Source: Pseudoalteromonas citrea
GTDB taxonomy: Bacteria > Pseudomonadota > Gammaproteobacteria > Enterobacterales > Alteromonadaceae
Length of the DNA: 64,000 nt
Direction of reading: 5' to 3'
NCBI RefSeq assembly: GCF_000238375.3
Contig: NZ_AHBZ03000021.1
Location: 372,001-436,000, forward strand
In this document: positions 9,179 through 18,018 of the stretch, one piece after another
Position numbering within the stretch: position 1 is the first letter of the stretch
How the letters are laid out: each line of letters begins with the position of its first letter
The notes under the pieces: generated by a model
Told to the model about the DNA's origin: nothing
The model's input: the letters and a program-made list of their open reading frames with translations, nothing else
The model's database searches: none
Program-made: the position numbers and the translations under genes

Positions 9179-12100
9179 TAAGCTACCTCATCTATGTATC
9201 TAGTTCGTAAATCTCTCATGGCACTTTGCTCTTTTTGCTCAAGGACATCTTTAATTTGCTTTGCGATATCAACGGCTGACATATTAGGAGCCGCATTTAC
9301 AGTAATGTTTGCATTAACGGTGACACTATTATTCTCCAAAGATCCTGTACCTTTTTGCCTATTATTAGTCAGAGCACTTGCTTCACTGGTAACTAAATCA
9401 GCAGCTTTAACATTAAGGGGCCCCATTTCCGCACTTTTTTGTACGTTGTCGCCAAGGAAGAACGTATCAGTTAGCCAACCGGTGGCTAAATTACTATATT
9501 TTGTGGTAAATTCGCCTACCCCCTCACCTAATGCAGGATATTTTTCAGCAAGGAAACCCGACGCTTGACCACCATACTTAGTCGCCATTTTCCCGGCTCC
9601 GAGACCAATCAAAGGAGCGATAGGTTTAAGCAGCGGTGCAAAGCGTGATATGACACTCGTTACCCCAGCCCCAACACCTGCCCCAATAACAGTCCCACCT
9701 ATTTTTTCAGCTTTTTCAGGAGTCGTTAGGGAGTCATCTGTTGCTGCTTTATACACAGTATGGGCATTAAGAGCATGCCCAACAAAACCCCCAGCAGTTG
9801 CCATTGTTTTGAAAGGCCCATTTACAATACCAGCTGATTCTTCAAGAATTTTTGCACTACCTGTATATGCATTAAACTCATTAATAACATGGTCTTTTAC
9901 AAAATTAAGCCCCATATCGGCATAACTTGTATTTTGAGATTTTTCAGCACTCTCTGGTTTACGCTCACTTCCTTGGTCATCATGCTTTAAATCACTAGAT
10001 GAAAAGCGAACATCTGCCATCGGTGGGAAGACTGATGTTGAATGTTTGGCGTATTCACCTGCCAGGTTTAAACCGTCGACGGCTCCCGAATAACGTAAGT
10101 GTGTGGTATGTGAGTCGGAAAAGCCGTCTATCGCTGGCTTATCGCTCTTACTGAATGCAGGCACTTCTTTTTTATCAGTAAATAAGCTTGAGATACCTCC
10201 GACCAACCCGCCAAACACCGGTCCAAAACCTGGTAGAACTGACCCAACACTAGCACCCGACAACACATCAGATAGCAATGAACTCTGTTCTTTGCTATCT
10301 GCTTTGCCGTTTTCTAGTGAAGTTGAGGGTTTAACTGTGGCTGCTTGAACCTGTTCTGGCTGAGGTTGTTTGAACTCAAGTACATTGCTAGTGACATTTT
10401 CAGCTGTCTTATTACTACTTTCGTCTTCGTCTAACGTACCGCCAAACCAGCCACCTAACATACCGCCTAATGATTCACCACCAAAGGCACCTAACGCACC
10501 GCCAACAATGCCACCAATCGCAGTACCAAACACGGGGATCACTGAACCAATTGCGGCACCCGCTGCGGCACCAGCTAAAGCACCACCGGCACTGCCTGCA
10601 GCCTGTCCAACTTGCTCTGATTTTTCCTGTTTTGTTAGGCTATCATCAGATAAGGTTGACGCCACATCCATAACACCCATCGCTGCCGTCACCGGTGCAG
10701 CCAAACGGCCAAATAGTTTACCTAGCGGGCTTCTGGTGATCCCCTTAATGAGCCCTTTTCCTTTAAACAACCCTTTTTTCGGTTTACTGAAAATCGGGTC
10801 ATTGGCCGCCATCGGTTTACCCAATTTTGTATTCGACGCCTTAGTATTCGCTGCTTTTGCTTGGGTCTGTGATGGTGGTTTCTTCGCCTGCTGATTTTTA
10901 TCAGCGTCTGACAAACCACCATCAATAACAGAAAATTTTGGCTTATTTGCCGGCTTTGTTTTTACCTTGGCTGGCCCCTTTGTTTTAGAAGGCTTGTCTT
11001 TTGCCCATGGCTTTTTATTGCTTTTGGGTGACTTTTTCTCATCAGAGAGATCATCTTCTCGTTGAGCGTCTCGCCCTTTGCCTTTACTACCACGACCTTT
11101 TTTATTGCGTCGGTTGCCTTTTTTACCACCTTTATTTTTGCGTTTTTTAGGCTTTTTCTTTTTTTCCTTCTCTTCTTCGTCAGGGGCTTCAAAGTCAGTC
11201 TCAGCTTCCCCGCCCGAGAACATATCGGCAATCCCCCCTAAACCAAACCCGTCAAGTAAGTCAGGTAATGCACCCGTTATTGATGATAAGTCGCCTTTTA
11301 AAATCCCTTTAAAATCTAACTTCGCCAACGTCGCTGCGTGATCTTGCATAAACGAAGCGGCACCTTCAAAACCAAAGGCATTGAGTAAATCAGGTCCAGC
11401 ACTGAGTAACGAGTCTAAGTCTCCACCCATTATGCCTTTTACATCAAGCTGTTTTAACGCAGGTAAGGCCGACTCCATCATGCCCGCAGCGCCCTCTAAC
11501 CCTAACGAGTTTAATAAGCCTGGGCCTGCGTCTAATAATGTTGAAATATCGCCACTGGCGATCCCTTTCATATCAAGTTGTTTCAGTGCTGGCAGTGCTT
11601 GGCCAAATTTGTCTGCTGCATCACCTAAACCGAACGCGCGTAATGCATCGGGTCCGGCGTCCATCAATGAGCTTAAATCGCCTTGCATTAAGCCATTCAT
11701 GTCCAGTTTTGACATAGCGGGCATGGCATGTTCAAGCACATCTGCCGCTCCACCAAAATCAAAATTGCGTAGTAATTCTGGCCCAGCTTTTTCAAGCGAC
11801 GATAAGTCACCGCTCATAATACCCTGTGGATCTAGCTGCTTAAGCGCGGGTAATGCCGTTTGCATTGCATCTGCGGCACCACCAAAATTAGCCGAGCGCA
11901 AAATATCAGGAGCCGTATCGAGTAAACTGCTTAAATCACCTTGTGCAACACCAGCTAAATCTAACTGCTCTAGCGCAGGTATTCTTTGTGTAATTGACTG
12001 GTGTATACCATCTAAATCAAGGGTTTTTATCAATTCAGGAGCGGCATCTTTTAAAGAACTTAAATCTCCATTCATAAGCCCTTTCATGTCTAACTGCTGC

Positions 12101-13356
12101 AATGCAGGCATAACTGTTTGCATTGCATCAGCTGCACCGCCAAAGTCGGCCGTTCGCAAAATATCGGGGGCCGTCTTTAATAAACTGCTTAAATCCCCTT
12201 CTACAACGCCCGCCAAGTCAAGCTGAGAGAGCGCCGGAATATTTTGCGCAATCGACTGATTAAGCGCGTCAATATCCACTGCTTTTATGAGCTCTGGGGC
12301 TGCGTCTTTTAACGAGCTTAAATCGCCTTGCATAATGGCACCGGCATCAATGCTGTGCAATGCAGGTAACATGTTCTCGATTGTTTGTGTCGCTTGCGGC
12401 ATGTTTAACGCATCAAGTGCAGCGGGAGCTGCATCTGCCAAAGAGCTTAAATCGCCCTGCAATACTGCGCCAGCATCTAACTTATCGAGCACTGGCAGTG
12501 CCTTACCCACCATATTGGCCGCTTGGCCGAATCCCATATTCTCTAGCACTTGTGGTGCTGTGGCAGTTAAGCTCGACAGGTCGCCATCCATCATACTTGG
12601 GATATCGAGCTGGTTAAAAGTCGCCAACCCCGTTTTAAGTGACTCCGCCGCTTCAGGCATATTCAACGCATCTAGAACTTGCGGTGCAGTCGACGCTAAT
12701 AAGTCGAGTTGCTGAGATAATGCTTGCTCACCCCCACTGGCTGAAAATGCGGCACTATGCTGGGCAATCACATCAGTTAAACCCGCAATATCTACCGAGT
12801 TAGAAAGCTCTGGCAGTGCTTGCTGTAACCCAGATAAATCTTGTTTTACCACATGTTGAAAGTCGCTAAAGTCTAACCCTTTAACATGGTGACTCAACCC
12901 GGCTATCGCCTGTGATAAATCAGCTCCTTGGCTCATCTGTGCTGACAAATCAGTTACCGCCGCTGATGTTGCCACTTGTGCTTTTGCTTGTGCTGCGTTT
13001 TTCTGACTTTCTAATGCCTGTATTGCATCATTATTTCCACTATTCGGTGTCGCTGCTTTACTTAAACTAAGCAGTTGCTGCTTAAGTACATTGCCATTAT
13101 CGGCCATGACCTGATTAAGGTTAAACTTGGCCAATTGCGTTAAAATAGGCGCAATTGAGTTAGGTTTAAGTATGGCACCTGAGGCTTTCATGCTTTGTAC
13201 AGCTTGCCCGAGCTCTTTTGCCGAATCGGCTTGATTTTGCTGAACCTTAGGTAGTTTATTTTTAACTTTATTGGCTGTATTCGCCTTTTTTTTACTGACT
13301 GCGGGAGATTTTTTTTTCGCACCGCGTTTTTGATCGGATGATCCGTGACGTTTCAT
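9178..13356 (-). CDS. Tail tape measure protein with 43-residue repeats
   Basis: 1392 residues from the ATG at 13356, which is preferred over an ATG 7 codons upstream because it follows CCAGG at a usual distance. The order is: a basic N-terminus (KKK-rich, ~1-45); a helical part; about eleven copies of a 43-residue repeat around GDLSSL..AAPELL (nt ~12610-11230); a very Lys/Arg-rich linker (nt ~11190-10940); then three Gly/Ala-rich hydrophobic segments (nt ~10620-10440, 10270-10190, 9710-9590); and a C-terminus with a coiled segment. The position between E/E' and U and the Gly-zipper hydrophobic parts identify a tape measure. At ~0.15 nm per residue it would set a tail of about 200 nm. The internal repeats and basic linker are unusual for P2-type gpT. 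Confidence 0.88.
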   Translation of the reverse strand: MKRHGSSDQKRGAKKKSPAVSKKKANTANKVKNKLPKVQQNQADSAKELGQAVQSMKASGAILKPNSIAPILTQLAKFNLNQVMADNGNVLKQQLLSLSKAATPNSGNNDAIQALESQKNAAQAKAQVATSAAVTDLSAQMSQGADLSQAIAGLSHHVKGLDFSDFQHVVKQDLSGLQQALPELSNSVDIAGLTDVIAQHSAAFSASGGEQALSQQLDLLASTAPQVLDALNMPEAAESLKTGLATFNQLDIPSMMDGDLSSLTATAPQVLENMGFGQAANMVGKALPVLDKLDAGAVLQGDLSSLADAAPAALDALNMPQATQTIENMLPALHSIDAGAIMQGDLSSLKDAAPELIKAVDIDALNQSIAQNIPALSQLDLAGVVEGDLSSLLKTAPDILRTADFGGAADAMQTVMPALQQLDMKGLMNGDLSSLKDAAPELIKTLDLDGIHQSITQRIPALEQLDLAGVAQGDLSSLLDTAPDILRSANFGGAADAMQTALPALKQLDPQGIMSGDLSSLEKAGPELLRNFDFGGAADVLEHAMPAMSKLDMNGLMQGDLSSLMDAGPDALRAFGLGDAADKFGQALPALKQLDMKGIASGDISTLLDAGPGLLNSLGLEGAAGMMESALPALKQLDVKGIMGGDLDSLLSAGPDLLNAFGFEGAASFMQDHAATLAKLDFKGILKGDLSSITGALPDLLDGFGLGGIADMFSGGEAETDFEAPDEEEKEKKKKPKKRKNKGGKKGNRRNKKGRGSKGKGRDAQREDDLSDEKKSPKSNKKPWAKDKPSKTKGPAKVKTKPANKPKFSVIDGGLSDADKNQQAKKPPSQTQAKAANTKASNTKLGKPMAANDPIFSKPKKGLFKGKGLIKGITRSPLGKLFGRLAAPVTAAMGVMDVASTLSDDSLTKQEKSEQVGQAAGSAGGALAGAAAGAAIGSVIPVFGTAIGGIVGGALGAFGGESLGGMLGGWFGGTLDEDESSNKTAENVTSNVLEFKQPQPEQVQAATVKPSTSLENGKADSKEQSSLLSDVLSGASVGSVLPGFGPVFGGLVGGISSLFTDKKEVPAFSKSDKPAIDGFSDSHTTHLRYSGAVDGLNLAGEYAKHSTSVFPPMADVRFSSSDLKHDDQGSERKPESAEKSQNTSYADMGLNFVKDHVINEFNAYTGSAKILEESAGIVNGPFKTMATAGGFVGHALNAHTVYKAATDDSLTTPEKAEKIGGTVIGAGVGAGVTSVISRFAPLLKPIAPLIGLGAGKMATKYGGQASGFLAEKYPALGEGVGEFTTKYSNLATGWLTDTFFLGDNVQKSAEMGPLNVKAADLVTSEASALTNNRQKGTGSLENNSVTVNANITVNAAPNMSAVDIAKQIKDVLEQKEQSAMRDLRTRYIDEVA
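11230..12610 (-). repeat. 129 bp repeats inside the tape measure gene
   Basis: About eleven head-to-tail copies of ~129 bp encode a 43-residue unit with the core (x)GDLSSL..A.PELL..(F/L)GxA and a linker LPALxQLDxxGI. Adjacent copies differ by point changes, and the order of variants suggests past duplication of pairs, for example KDAAPELIK alternating with LDTAPDILR. Confidence 0.85.
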
Positions 13357-13599
13357 AGCTATACCTGGGAGATGCAAAGAAGTGAGCTGAATACTTGCCT
13401 GCCAGTAAACCTGCCTGCTTCAATAGCAAGACGCGTACATAACTGAAATAACAAGCGTGAAATAATGGGCCGAGGGCCGGTAGAATTGAAAAAGATATGC
13501 GAAATAACAATGCGTTAAGTATTTAACTCGTTAAGCTGTTAAGATGAGCGATTGCGATTTTGCTTAGCCTTTTATTAGAAAAGGTATTGAATTTAGCAG
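13357..13599. other. Gap upstream of the tape measure gene
   Basis: About 240 bp between the terminator after E' and the tape measure start. It holds no supported ORF. Since a terminator closes the preceding unit, a promoter for the tape measure-U-X-D genes is expected here, but no strong -35/-10 pair stands out. Confidence 0.4.
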
Positions 13600-13625
13600 T
13601 AAAAAGGCAGGTCAATGACCTGCCT
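13600..13625 (-). terminator. Terminator after the E/E' chaperone region
   Basis: AGGCAGGTCA and TGACCTGCCT form a perfect inverted repeat followed on the minus strand by TTTTTA. The stop codon of the E' frame lies inside the stem. Confidence 0.75.
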
Positions 13626-13740
13626 CCGTTTCATTTTTATAGTCAACGGCCGCTTCAAACCAGTCACAAAGTTCTGGTTCAGTTAAGCCGTTTAATTCTT
13701 GTAAGCCCCACCCGGTATATTTTGCGAGGGCTATAACCAT
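13612..13740 (-). CDS. Tail chaperone E' (frameshift extension or small separate gene)
   Basis: A 42-codon frame from the ATG at 13740, with the core AKYTGWGLQELNGLTEPELCDWF. The same frame is open upstream through RIPPKRLKAMVIAL and overlaps the end of gene E in the -1 frame. P2-like phages make gpE and a longer gpE+E' by -1 frameshifting at this exact position, so this is most likely the E' part. No canonical T6G slip site is present. The stretches GGCTTTTC and GAAAAG are the only candidates. If it is not a frameshift product it would be a separate small protein with a poor Shine-Dalgarno. Confidence 0.6.
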   Translation of the reverse strand: MVIALAKYTGWGLQELNGLTEPELCDWFEAAVDYKNETEAGH

Positions 13741-13745
13741 GGCTT

Positions 13746-14003
13746 TTAAGCGCTTGGGCGGGATACGAGAAAAGCCTGTAGCTTTTCTCTTAGTTTGACA
13801 AAGTCACTCCAGTCTAATTCTTCAATTACATCTGGAGACACTTCACACAAGTGTGAGAAGTAACGAATTTCGCTTTCTGATTCACTCAAATCCGTTTTGT
13901 CTACCATTAATCTATCACGTACCTTTGGTCGTCTCATTTTAAGCTCTGCATACTCATGCGCGTCGACCGTGACTGGGAAAGTCAGTTTAATGATATCTGT
14001 CAT
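13746..14003 (-). CDS. Tail assembly chaperone (P2 gpE-like)
   Basis: An 85-residue acidic protein with the gpE/tail-assembly pattern: IKLTFPVTVDAHEYAELKMRRPKVRD, then LCEVSPDVIEELDWSDF. Its position between the tube and tape measure genes is diagnostic. The E' frame overlaps its end. Confidence 0.85.
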   Translation of the reverse strand: MTDIIKLTFPVTVDAHEYAELKMRRPKVRDRLMVDKTDLSESESEIRYFSHLCEVSPDVIEELDWSDFVKLREKLQAFLVSRPSA

Positions 14004-14009
14004 AACTTA

Positions 14010-14519
14010 TTAAGCTCCAATTGCTGCGCGTAGTGCGGCCATATGATCTTTGCCGTTTATGATTCTAGCGTCATTGTATAAATCAATGTCATAAATCACA
14101 TCAGCGCCAATTTCTAATTTGTATTTTTGAACCGTATACTGCATGGTTAGATTAGCTTCTTCGCCATCTTTCCAATTACCCATATCTACTTCTTTGAAGA
14201 AGCCTGTAAGAGTAACTTTAACAGGTACAGGTGCTTCACCTTGTGCTTGAATAGCGCCTCGAGCTACGATAGGCGTTGGGTCTCCGCCCCACTCACCTAA
14301 TAGTTTCATCACTGAAGCGTTATACTCTAGTAATGTAAAAGAACCCTCAAGTTTTTCTAATTGGCCCACATCGAGTTCAATTGGCGCTTGAAAGCCTGAT
14401 GTCACTTCACGTGTTTTAACGACTACTTTTGGTAATGTAATTTCATCTGCGACACCAAGGTAGCCTTTACCATCAACAAATAATTTGAATTTTTTTAGAA
14501 TTTTAGGAGATGTTGACAT
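14010..14519 (-). CDS. Major tail tube protein (P2 FII-like)
   Basis: 169 residues, matching the length and character of the P2 FII / R-pyocin tube: LFVDGKGYLGVADEITLPKV at the start, GFQAPIELDVGQLEKLEG, and YDIDLYNDARIINGKD near the end. It forms the inner tube. It overlaps the sheath stop by one base, so sheath and tube are co-expressed. Confidence 0.92.
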   Translation of the reverse strand: MSTSPKILKKFKLFVDGKGYLGVADEITLPKVVVKTREVTSGFQAPIELDVGQLEKLEGSFTLLEYNASVMKLLGEWGGDPTPIVARGAIQAQGEAPVPVKVTLTGFFKEVDMGNWKDGEEANLTMQYTVQKYKLEIGADVIYDIDLYNDARIINGKDHMAALRAAIGA

Positions 14520-15853
14520 TATACGATTTCCTCTAGGTAGTTGTTAGTAAGGATGCTTTTGAATGTAATGTGTTCAGCTGGTGTTGGTGGCGTGAAATCA
14601 AAGCTGAAATACACTTTACCGGCTTGAATATTGATTGGTGTGTTTAGCTCTTCATCAGCCCAAATTTCACCACCCAAGATTGCACCTTGTGCTTTAAGGC
14701 TATCAAGGTAACCTTGTACACTTTGTACAACATCATCGATGTATGTTTTAGTGATGTTACGGTCAACTGCCCACATGTGAGCACGTAGTAGTGAATCGTT
14801 GATCATGTCAGCTGTACGAACAACTGATAAGAACGCCCATTTAGGGTCGTCAGAACACGTACGGTTACCCCATAACTTAAAGCCGTTTTGACGAATGATT
14901 GTTGCTACTTCGTTTTCGTTCAGTAAGTTAGCACGAGCATTTGCATCACCTAGTTGGAAATCGATTGGGCGAGCTGTTGCCACAATACCATTCATATTGG
15001 TGTTACTTGGGCTCCACCAGAAACCACGGTCGTTATCTGATTTTGCAATCATACCTGCAACACGCGCACTGGCTGGCTCTACAACTGATTTACCATCACG
15101 GAACACTTTAACTGCTGGGTCAACCACAAATACTCGGCGTGAACCAAAGTCTTTACGGTATGCTTTTGCTGCGTCGTCATCAGAATTTGGCCCATCAGCA
15201 ATGATAACGGCACGTAAACGCTCAGCAATACTAACTAAACCGGTAACAACTGGGTTTTTCTCACCATTTTTACGCTGATGCGTATAACCTGGTGCAACCA
15301 AAATGCGCGGTGCAACACCCACAACTGATTCAGCACCAAGGAATGCCTGCATACCTTCGAATGAACCGTCAGACGCAACGCCACCAATGATGTTTTGAGT
15401 AACAGCCGTTTCCTCACCATCAGCAACACGCACAACAATAATTACTGCGCCCGCTTGGTCGAAAATACCGTCAACACCCGGTACTAGCGTACCTTTAAGG
15501 TCATACTCGACATCATCAACTGCTTTTTCAACTTTATCTGTTAATGCTTTCAGTTCATTAGCCGTCGGCTCAACATCGCCATTAGCAGCTTTAAAATCAG
15601 TCACTGCCTTAGCAAGTGCCGCAGCGCGTAAAGTCTGTAAACGCGCTTTAAAATCCGCATTTTCAGGGTTAACTAACTTTGCTGCTTCAGCGCGCTTACC
15701 AGCAATCAATACTGGCGTATTTAAAGGAAACGCGTCTTCATCTGCAAAAGGCGCTGTACCTATCAAGCCAATTACTGAGCTTTTTACTGTTTTAATTGGA
15801 CGAGTGCCTGATTGCGCCTCGATTACCTCTACACCATGTAGAAATTTTGACAT
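14519..15853 (-). CDS. Contractile tail sheath protein (P2 FI-like)
   Basis: 444 residues from the ATG at 15853, chosen because of AAAGGAG 6 nt upstream; an ATG 15 codons earlier lies in an unlikely extension. The N-terminus FLHGVEVIEAQSGTRPI, the segment GVDGIFDQAGAVIIVVRV and the end with WADEELNTP...GKVYFSFDFTPP.P.EHI are typical of P2/R-pyocin sheaths. Residues ~61-119 form an Ala/Lys-rich helical insertion where relatives have a short loop. A terminator hairpin lies 35 nt upstream of the start. Confidence 0.93.
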   Translation of the reverse strand: MSKFLHGVEVIEAQSGTRPIKTVKSSVIGLIGTAPFADEDAFPLNTPVLIAGKRAEAAKLVNPENADFKARLQTLRAAALAKAVTDFKAANGDVEPTANELKALTDKVEKAVDDVEYDLKGTLVPGVDGIFDQAGAVIIVVRVADGEETAVTQNIIGGVASDGSFEGMQAFLGAESVVGVAPRILVAPGYTHQRKNGEKNPVVTGLVSIAERLRAVIIADGPNSDDDAAKAYRKDFGSRRVFVVDPAVKVFRDGKSVVEPASARVAGMIAKSDNDRGFWWSPSNTNMNGIVATARPIDFQLGDANARANLLNENEVATIIRQNGFKLWGNRTCSDDPKWAFLSVVRTADMINDSLLRAHMWAVDRNITKTYIDDVVQSVQGYLDSLKAQGAILGGEIWADEELNTPINIQAGKVYFSFDFTPPTPAEHITFKSILTNNYLEEIV

Positions 15854-15887
15854 ATGAATCTCCTTTAAGGGTATGTCAGTTAGAAAC

Positions 15888-15915
15888 AAAAAAGCCACGC
15901 TGAGCGTGGCTTTTT
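15888..15915 (-). terminator. Hairpin with T tract between the gp25 and sheath genes
   Basis: AAAGCCACGC and GCGTGGCTTT pair with a 3 nt loop, followed on the minus strand by T6. It ends the V-PAAR-W unit, but leaves only ~35 nt before the sheath ATG, too little for a full promoter plus Shine-Dalgarno, so it may work as an attenuator or read-through signal. Confidence 0.75.
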
Positions 15916-15966
15916 AAAGTTAAAAGTTAGGATTTACTTACCAAAATAGGGTCATAAGATCCTGAT

Positions 15967-16311
15967 TTAAATTTGAATACCTTCGATGAGCACTGGCTCA
16001 CCATTAATTAAATATAAGCCGCTAATATCAATTGAAAGCTTGCCGCTTCCTTCTGGATGAACGGCGACTTCTTCGAGCTCGAAGCGAGGCTCCCACTGCT
16101 CTAACGCATTAGAGATAGCAAGCGTAATATCACCTACTAAACTGTTCGAAAATGGGCTATCTAATAAATCAAATAAGCCACAGCCATAATCTCTGCGCAT
16201 AACACGACTACCAAGAGGGGTCGTTACTATATCTGTAATACTTTGTTTTAAATGTTCAACCCCAGATAGGGGCTGACCTGTTTTGGCATTCATGCCTATC
16301 ATATTCATCAC
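15967..16311 (-). CDS. Baseplate wedge protein W (gp25-like)
   Basis: 114 residues of the GPW/gp25 family: SITDIVTTPLGSRVMRRDYG and EQWEPRFELEEV are the family signature, including the EPR motif. It links sheath and baseplate. The first codon is uncertain among a GTG and three closely spaced ATGs; AGGTG lies 6 nt before the second ATG. Confidence 0.92.
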   Translation of the reverse strand: MMNMIGMNAKTGQPLSGVEHLKQSITDIVTTPLGSRVMRRDYGCGLFDLLDSPFSNSLVGDITLAISNALEQWEPRFELEEVAVHPEGSGKLSIDISGLYLINGEPVLIEGIQI

Positions 16312-16333
16312 CTATCATTTAGCTGCTAAATGC

Positions 16334-16633
16334 TTAGCCACCGACAGAAAAGCTGCCCTCTCCTTGAGCCAACATACCTAGGCATGATGTTAAGTCCCCG
16401 ACTCTTGCGACTGCTTTACCTGCAATGGTAAAACTACCCGCGCCCATCGCTATTTTCATCCCTGCATGCTTTACTTTGGGATCCATAATCAATGAATGAC
16501 TACTAATAGGATCTCCTTTTCTTAATGCAGGCTTACCTGCAACAGTGAAACTGCTCTGTGTCGCACTGGCCTTTCCAGGTAAAAAACCAACATGTACATT
16601 GGTCATTGCACCGTCTAGTGAAATTGCAGGCAT
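16334..16633 (-). CDS. PAAR-domain tail tip protein
   Basis: 99 residues with repeated PAAR-type patterns (GKPALRKGDPISSH, GKAVARVGDLTSC). PAAR proteins sharpen the tip of contractile spikes. It is coupled to the spike gene V just upstream. No effector domain is fused. Confidence 0.85.
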   Translation of the reverse strand: MPAISLDGAMTNVHVGFLPGKASATQSSFTVAGKPALRKGDPISSHSLIMDPKVKHAGMKIAMGAGSFTIAGKAVARVGDLTSCLGMLAQGEGSFSVGG

Positions 16634-16635
16634 AA

Positions 16636-17340
16636 CTACTCCTGAGCACTAATTTTAGAGCCATTTAATTTTAAAACTGCCGCCGCCTTTACAGCTATCC
16701 CTCCTGATTTCGATTCTATTTTCACCTCGGATCCAGAAAGTGACAGCTTATCTTTAGCAGCAACATCTATTTGTTTATCAGCCGTAATTTTTGCATTACC
16801 TTTAACTGCAATCGTCGCATCTTTGTCAACATTAACCGTTGCACTGGTTTTTGTGTGAATAGTGATATCTTGCTCAGTAGTAATATTCAATGTTCCGGCT
16901 GAAACAACATCTACGGTTGCGCCTTCACCTTTTATATCAATAAAATAACGATGCTTTTCTCGATCGTATTCGACCATGGAACCATCTTTATATTTAGTAC
17001 GCTGCACGTGTTGACGACTCTCTTTTGCAACGTCATTGGCCACTTTTTCAAGGTTCTGTCCTTTTTGATATAAACTCCCTAACACCACCCCTTGAGCTAA
17101 GTCACCGCATGGGGCCAATACCACCACTTGCTCGCCCACTTCAGGGGCTTGCCAAGTTAAGTCGTTAAACGCTTGCGCTGTAAGCCAAGGCAACCAAGAG
17201 GTTAACCAATCACCAATGGTGACTCTAACTAGCGCTTTTTCGTAATCCACCTCATTCACAGTACCTAACGAAATTAACTTAGCGAGCCGATGCTGCATGT
17301 CGGCTTGGGCTAAATTGGTTTGTAATGGGTTGGCTATCAT
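16636..17340 (-). CDS. Baseplate assembly protein V / spike (P2 gpV-like)
   Basis: 234 residues: an OB-fold part (LGTVNEVDYEKALVRVTIGD, WQAPEVGEQVVVLAPCGD) and a C-terminal beta-helix-like needle with repeating valine/isoleucine strands (TLNITTEQDITIHTKTSATV onward). It is the membrane-piercing spike that carries the PAAR tip encoded next. Confidence 0.9.
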   Translation of the reverse strand: MIANPLQTNLAQADMQHRLAKLISLGTVNEVDYEKALVRVTIGDWLTSWLPWLTAQAFNDLTWQAPEVGEQVVVLAPCGDLAQGVVLGSLYQKGQNLEKVANDVAKESRQHVQRTKYKDGSMVEYDREKHRYFIDIKGEGATVDVVSAGTLNITTEQDITIHTKTSATVNVDKDATIAVKGNAKITADKQIDVAAKDKLSLSGSEVKIESKSGGIAVKAAAVLKLNGSKISAQE

Positions 17341-17342
17341 AA

Positions 17343-17945
17343 TTAAGCACTCCCACTGCCTGATGGCGTCTCAACCGCTGCTGGGGTTTTTGCAATAAGC
17401 CAATGTTCACCCCCTTCAGGTCCTAAATATACTTCGCTGATAGGCGGTAAATCACACACTTCCACAATCTCAACTTGGTAATAAAACTGCCAAGTTAACG
17501 TCGCTTTACCAATCACACTGCTCGGCTGTTTAGTAAACGCAAAGTCGATATTGTACGGAATAAAAAACTGCCAAGGAGTGGCCATATCGTCCGCCTGCAT
17601 CAGCGCTTCACATCGCTCAATCACCCCATCTAAACGCGTCAGTAGTGCATCACTGCCGGCCTGCTCTACTTCTAAGTCCAGTTGCAATGTTAATACCCGC
17701 CTATCGAGCGGGTTAGGACTCAAATTCTTATTTGAAGTTGGCCCATAAGTGACGCCAGCATCGGCGCCTTTTGCTTGCAACTCACTGGCTTGACGCTCAG
17801 CTAAGACTTGCACACATACTTGCGCGACTTGCGTTAAATCTGGATACGGCATGCTCGGCTTTAACAGCCCTACCTGAGCGATACCGTCAAGTCCAGACGT
17901 TAGGCACTCAAGTACCTTTCGTACTAGGGTACTACGTTGATTCAT
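17343..17945 (-). CDS. Tail completion/terminator-like protein
   Basis: A 200-residue protein with a middle part (RRVLTLQLDLEVEQAG...LDGVIERCEALMQADD) resembling the strand-helix pattern of phage tail terminator (gpR/gp37-type) proteins. It lies directly before V in the operon. The family assignment is by pattern and context only; it could also be a baseplate accessory. Confidence 0.5.
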   Translation of the reverse strand: MNQRSTLVRKVLECLTSGLDGIAQVGLLKPSMPYPDLTQVAQVCVQVLAERQASELQAKGADAGVTYGPTSNKNLSPNPLDRRVLTLQLDLEVEQAGSDALLTRLDGVIERCEALMQADDMATPWQFFIPYNIDFAFTKQPSSVIGKATLTWQFYYQVEIVEVCDLPPISEVYLGPEGGEHWLIAKTPAAVETPSGSGSA

Positions 17946-18018
17946 AGTGATTCTCTGATTAAAAGCTCAGCCAGTATGGCTGGAAATTTAGGGCGGACGA
18001 TACGACCGAAGGGGTTAC

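Noticed and set aside
10370-10894. Plus-strand ORF opposite the Gly-rich part of the tape measure
   Set aside because: Its proline-rich translation is the complement of the glycine codons of the tape measure.
11381-12226. Long plus-strand ORF opposite the tape measure
   Set aside because: It is an antisense shadow caused by the low-complexity repeats; it has no ribosome binding site and a serine/proline/alanine composition with no domain pattern.
15854-15898. Longer sheath start (15 extra codons)
   Set aside because: The extension runs into the terminator region and the downstream ATG has the strong AAAGGAG site and the conserved N-terminus.
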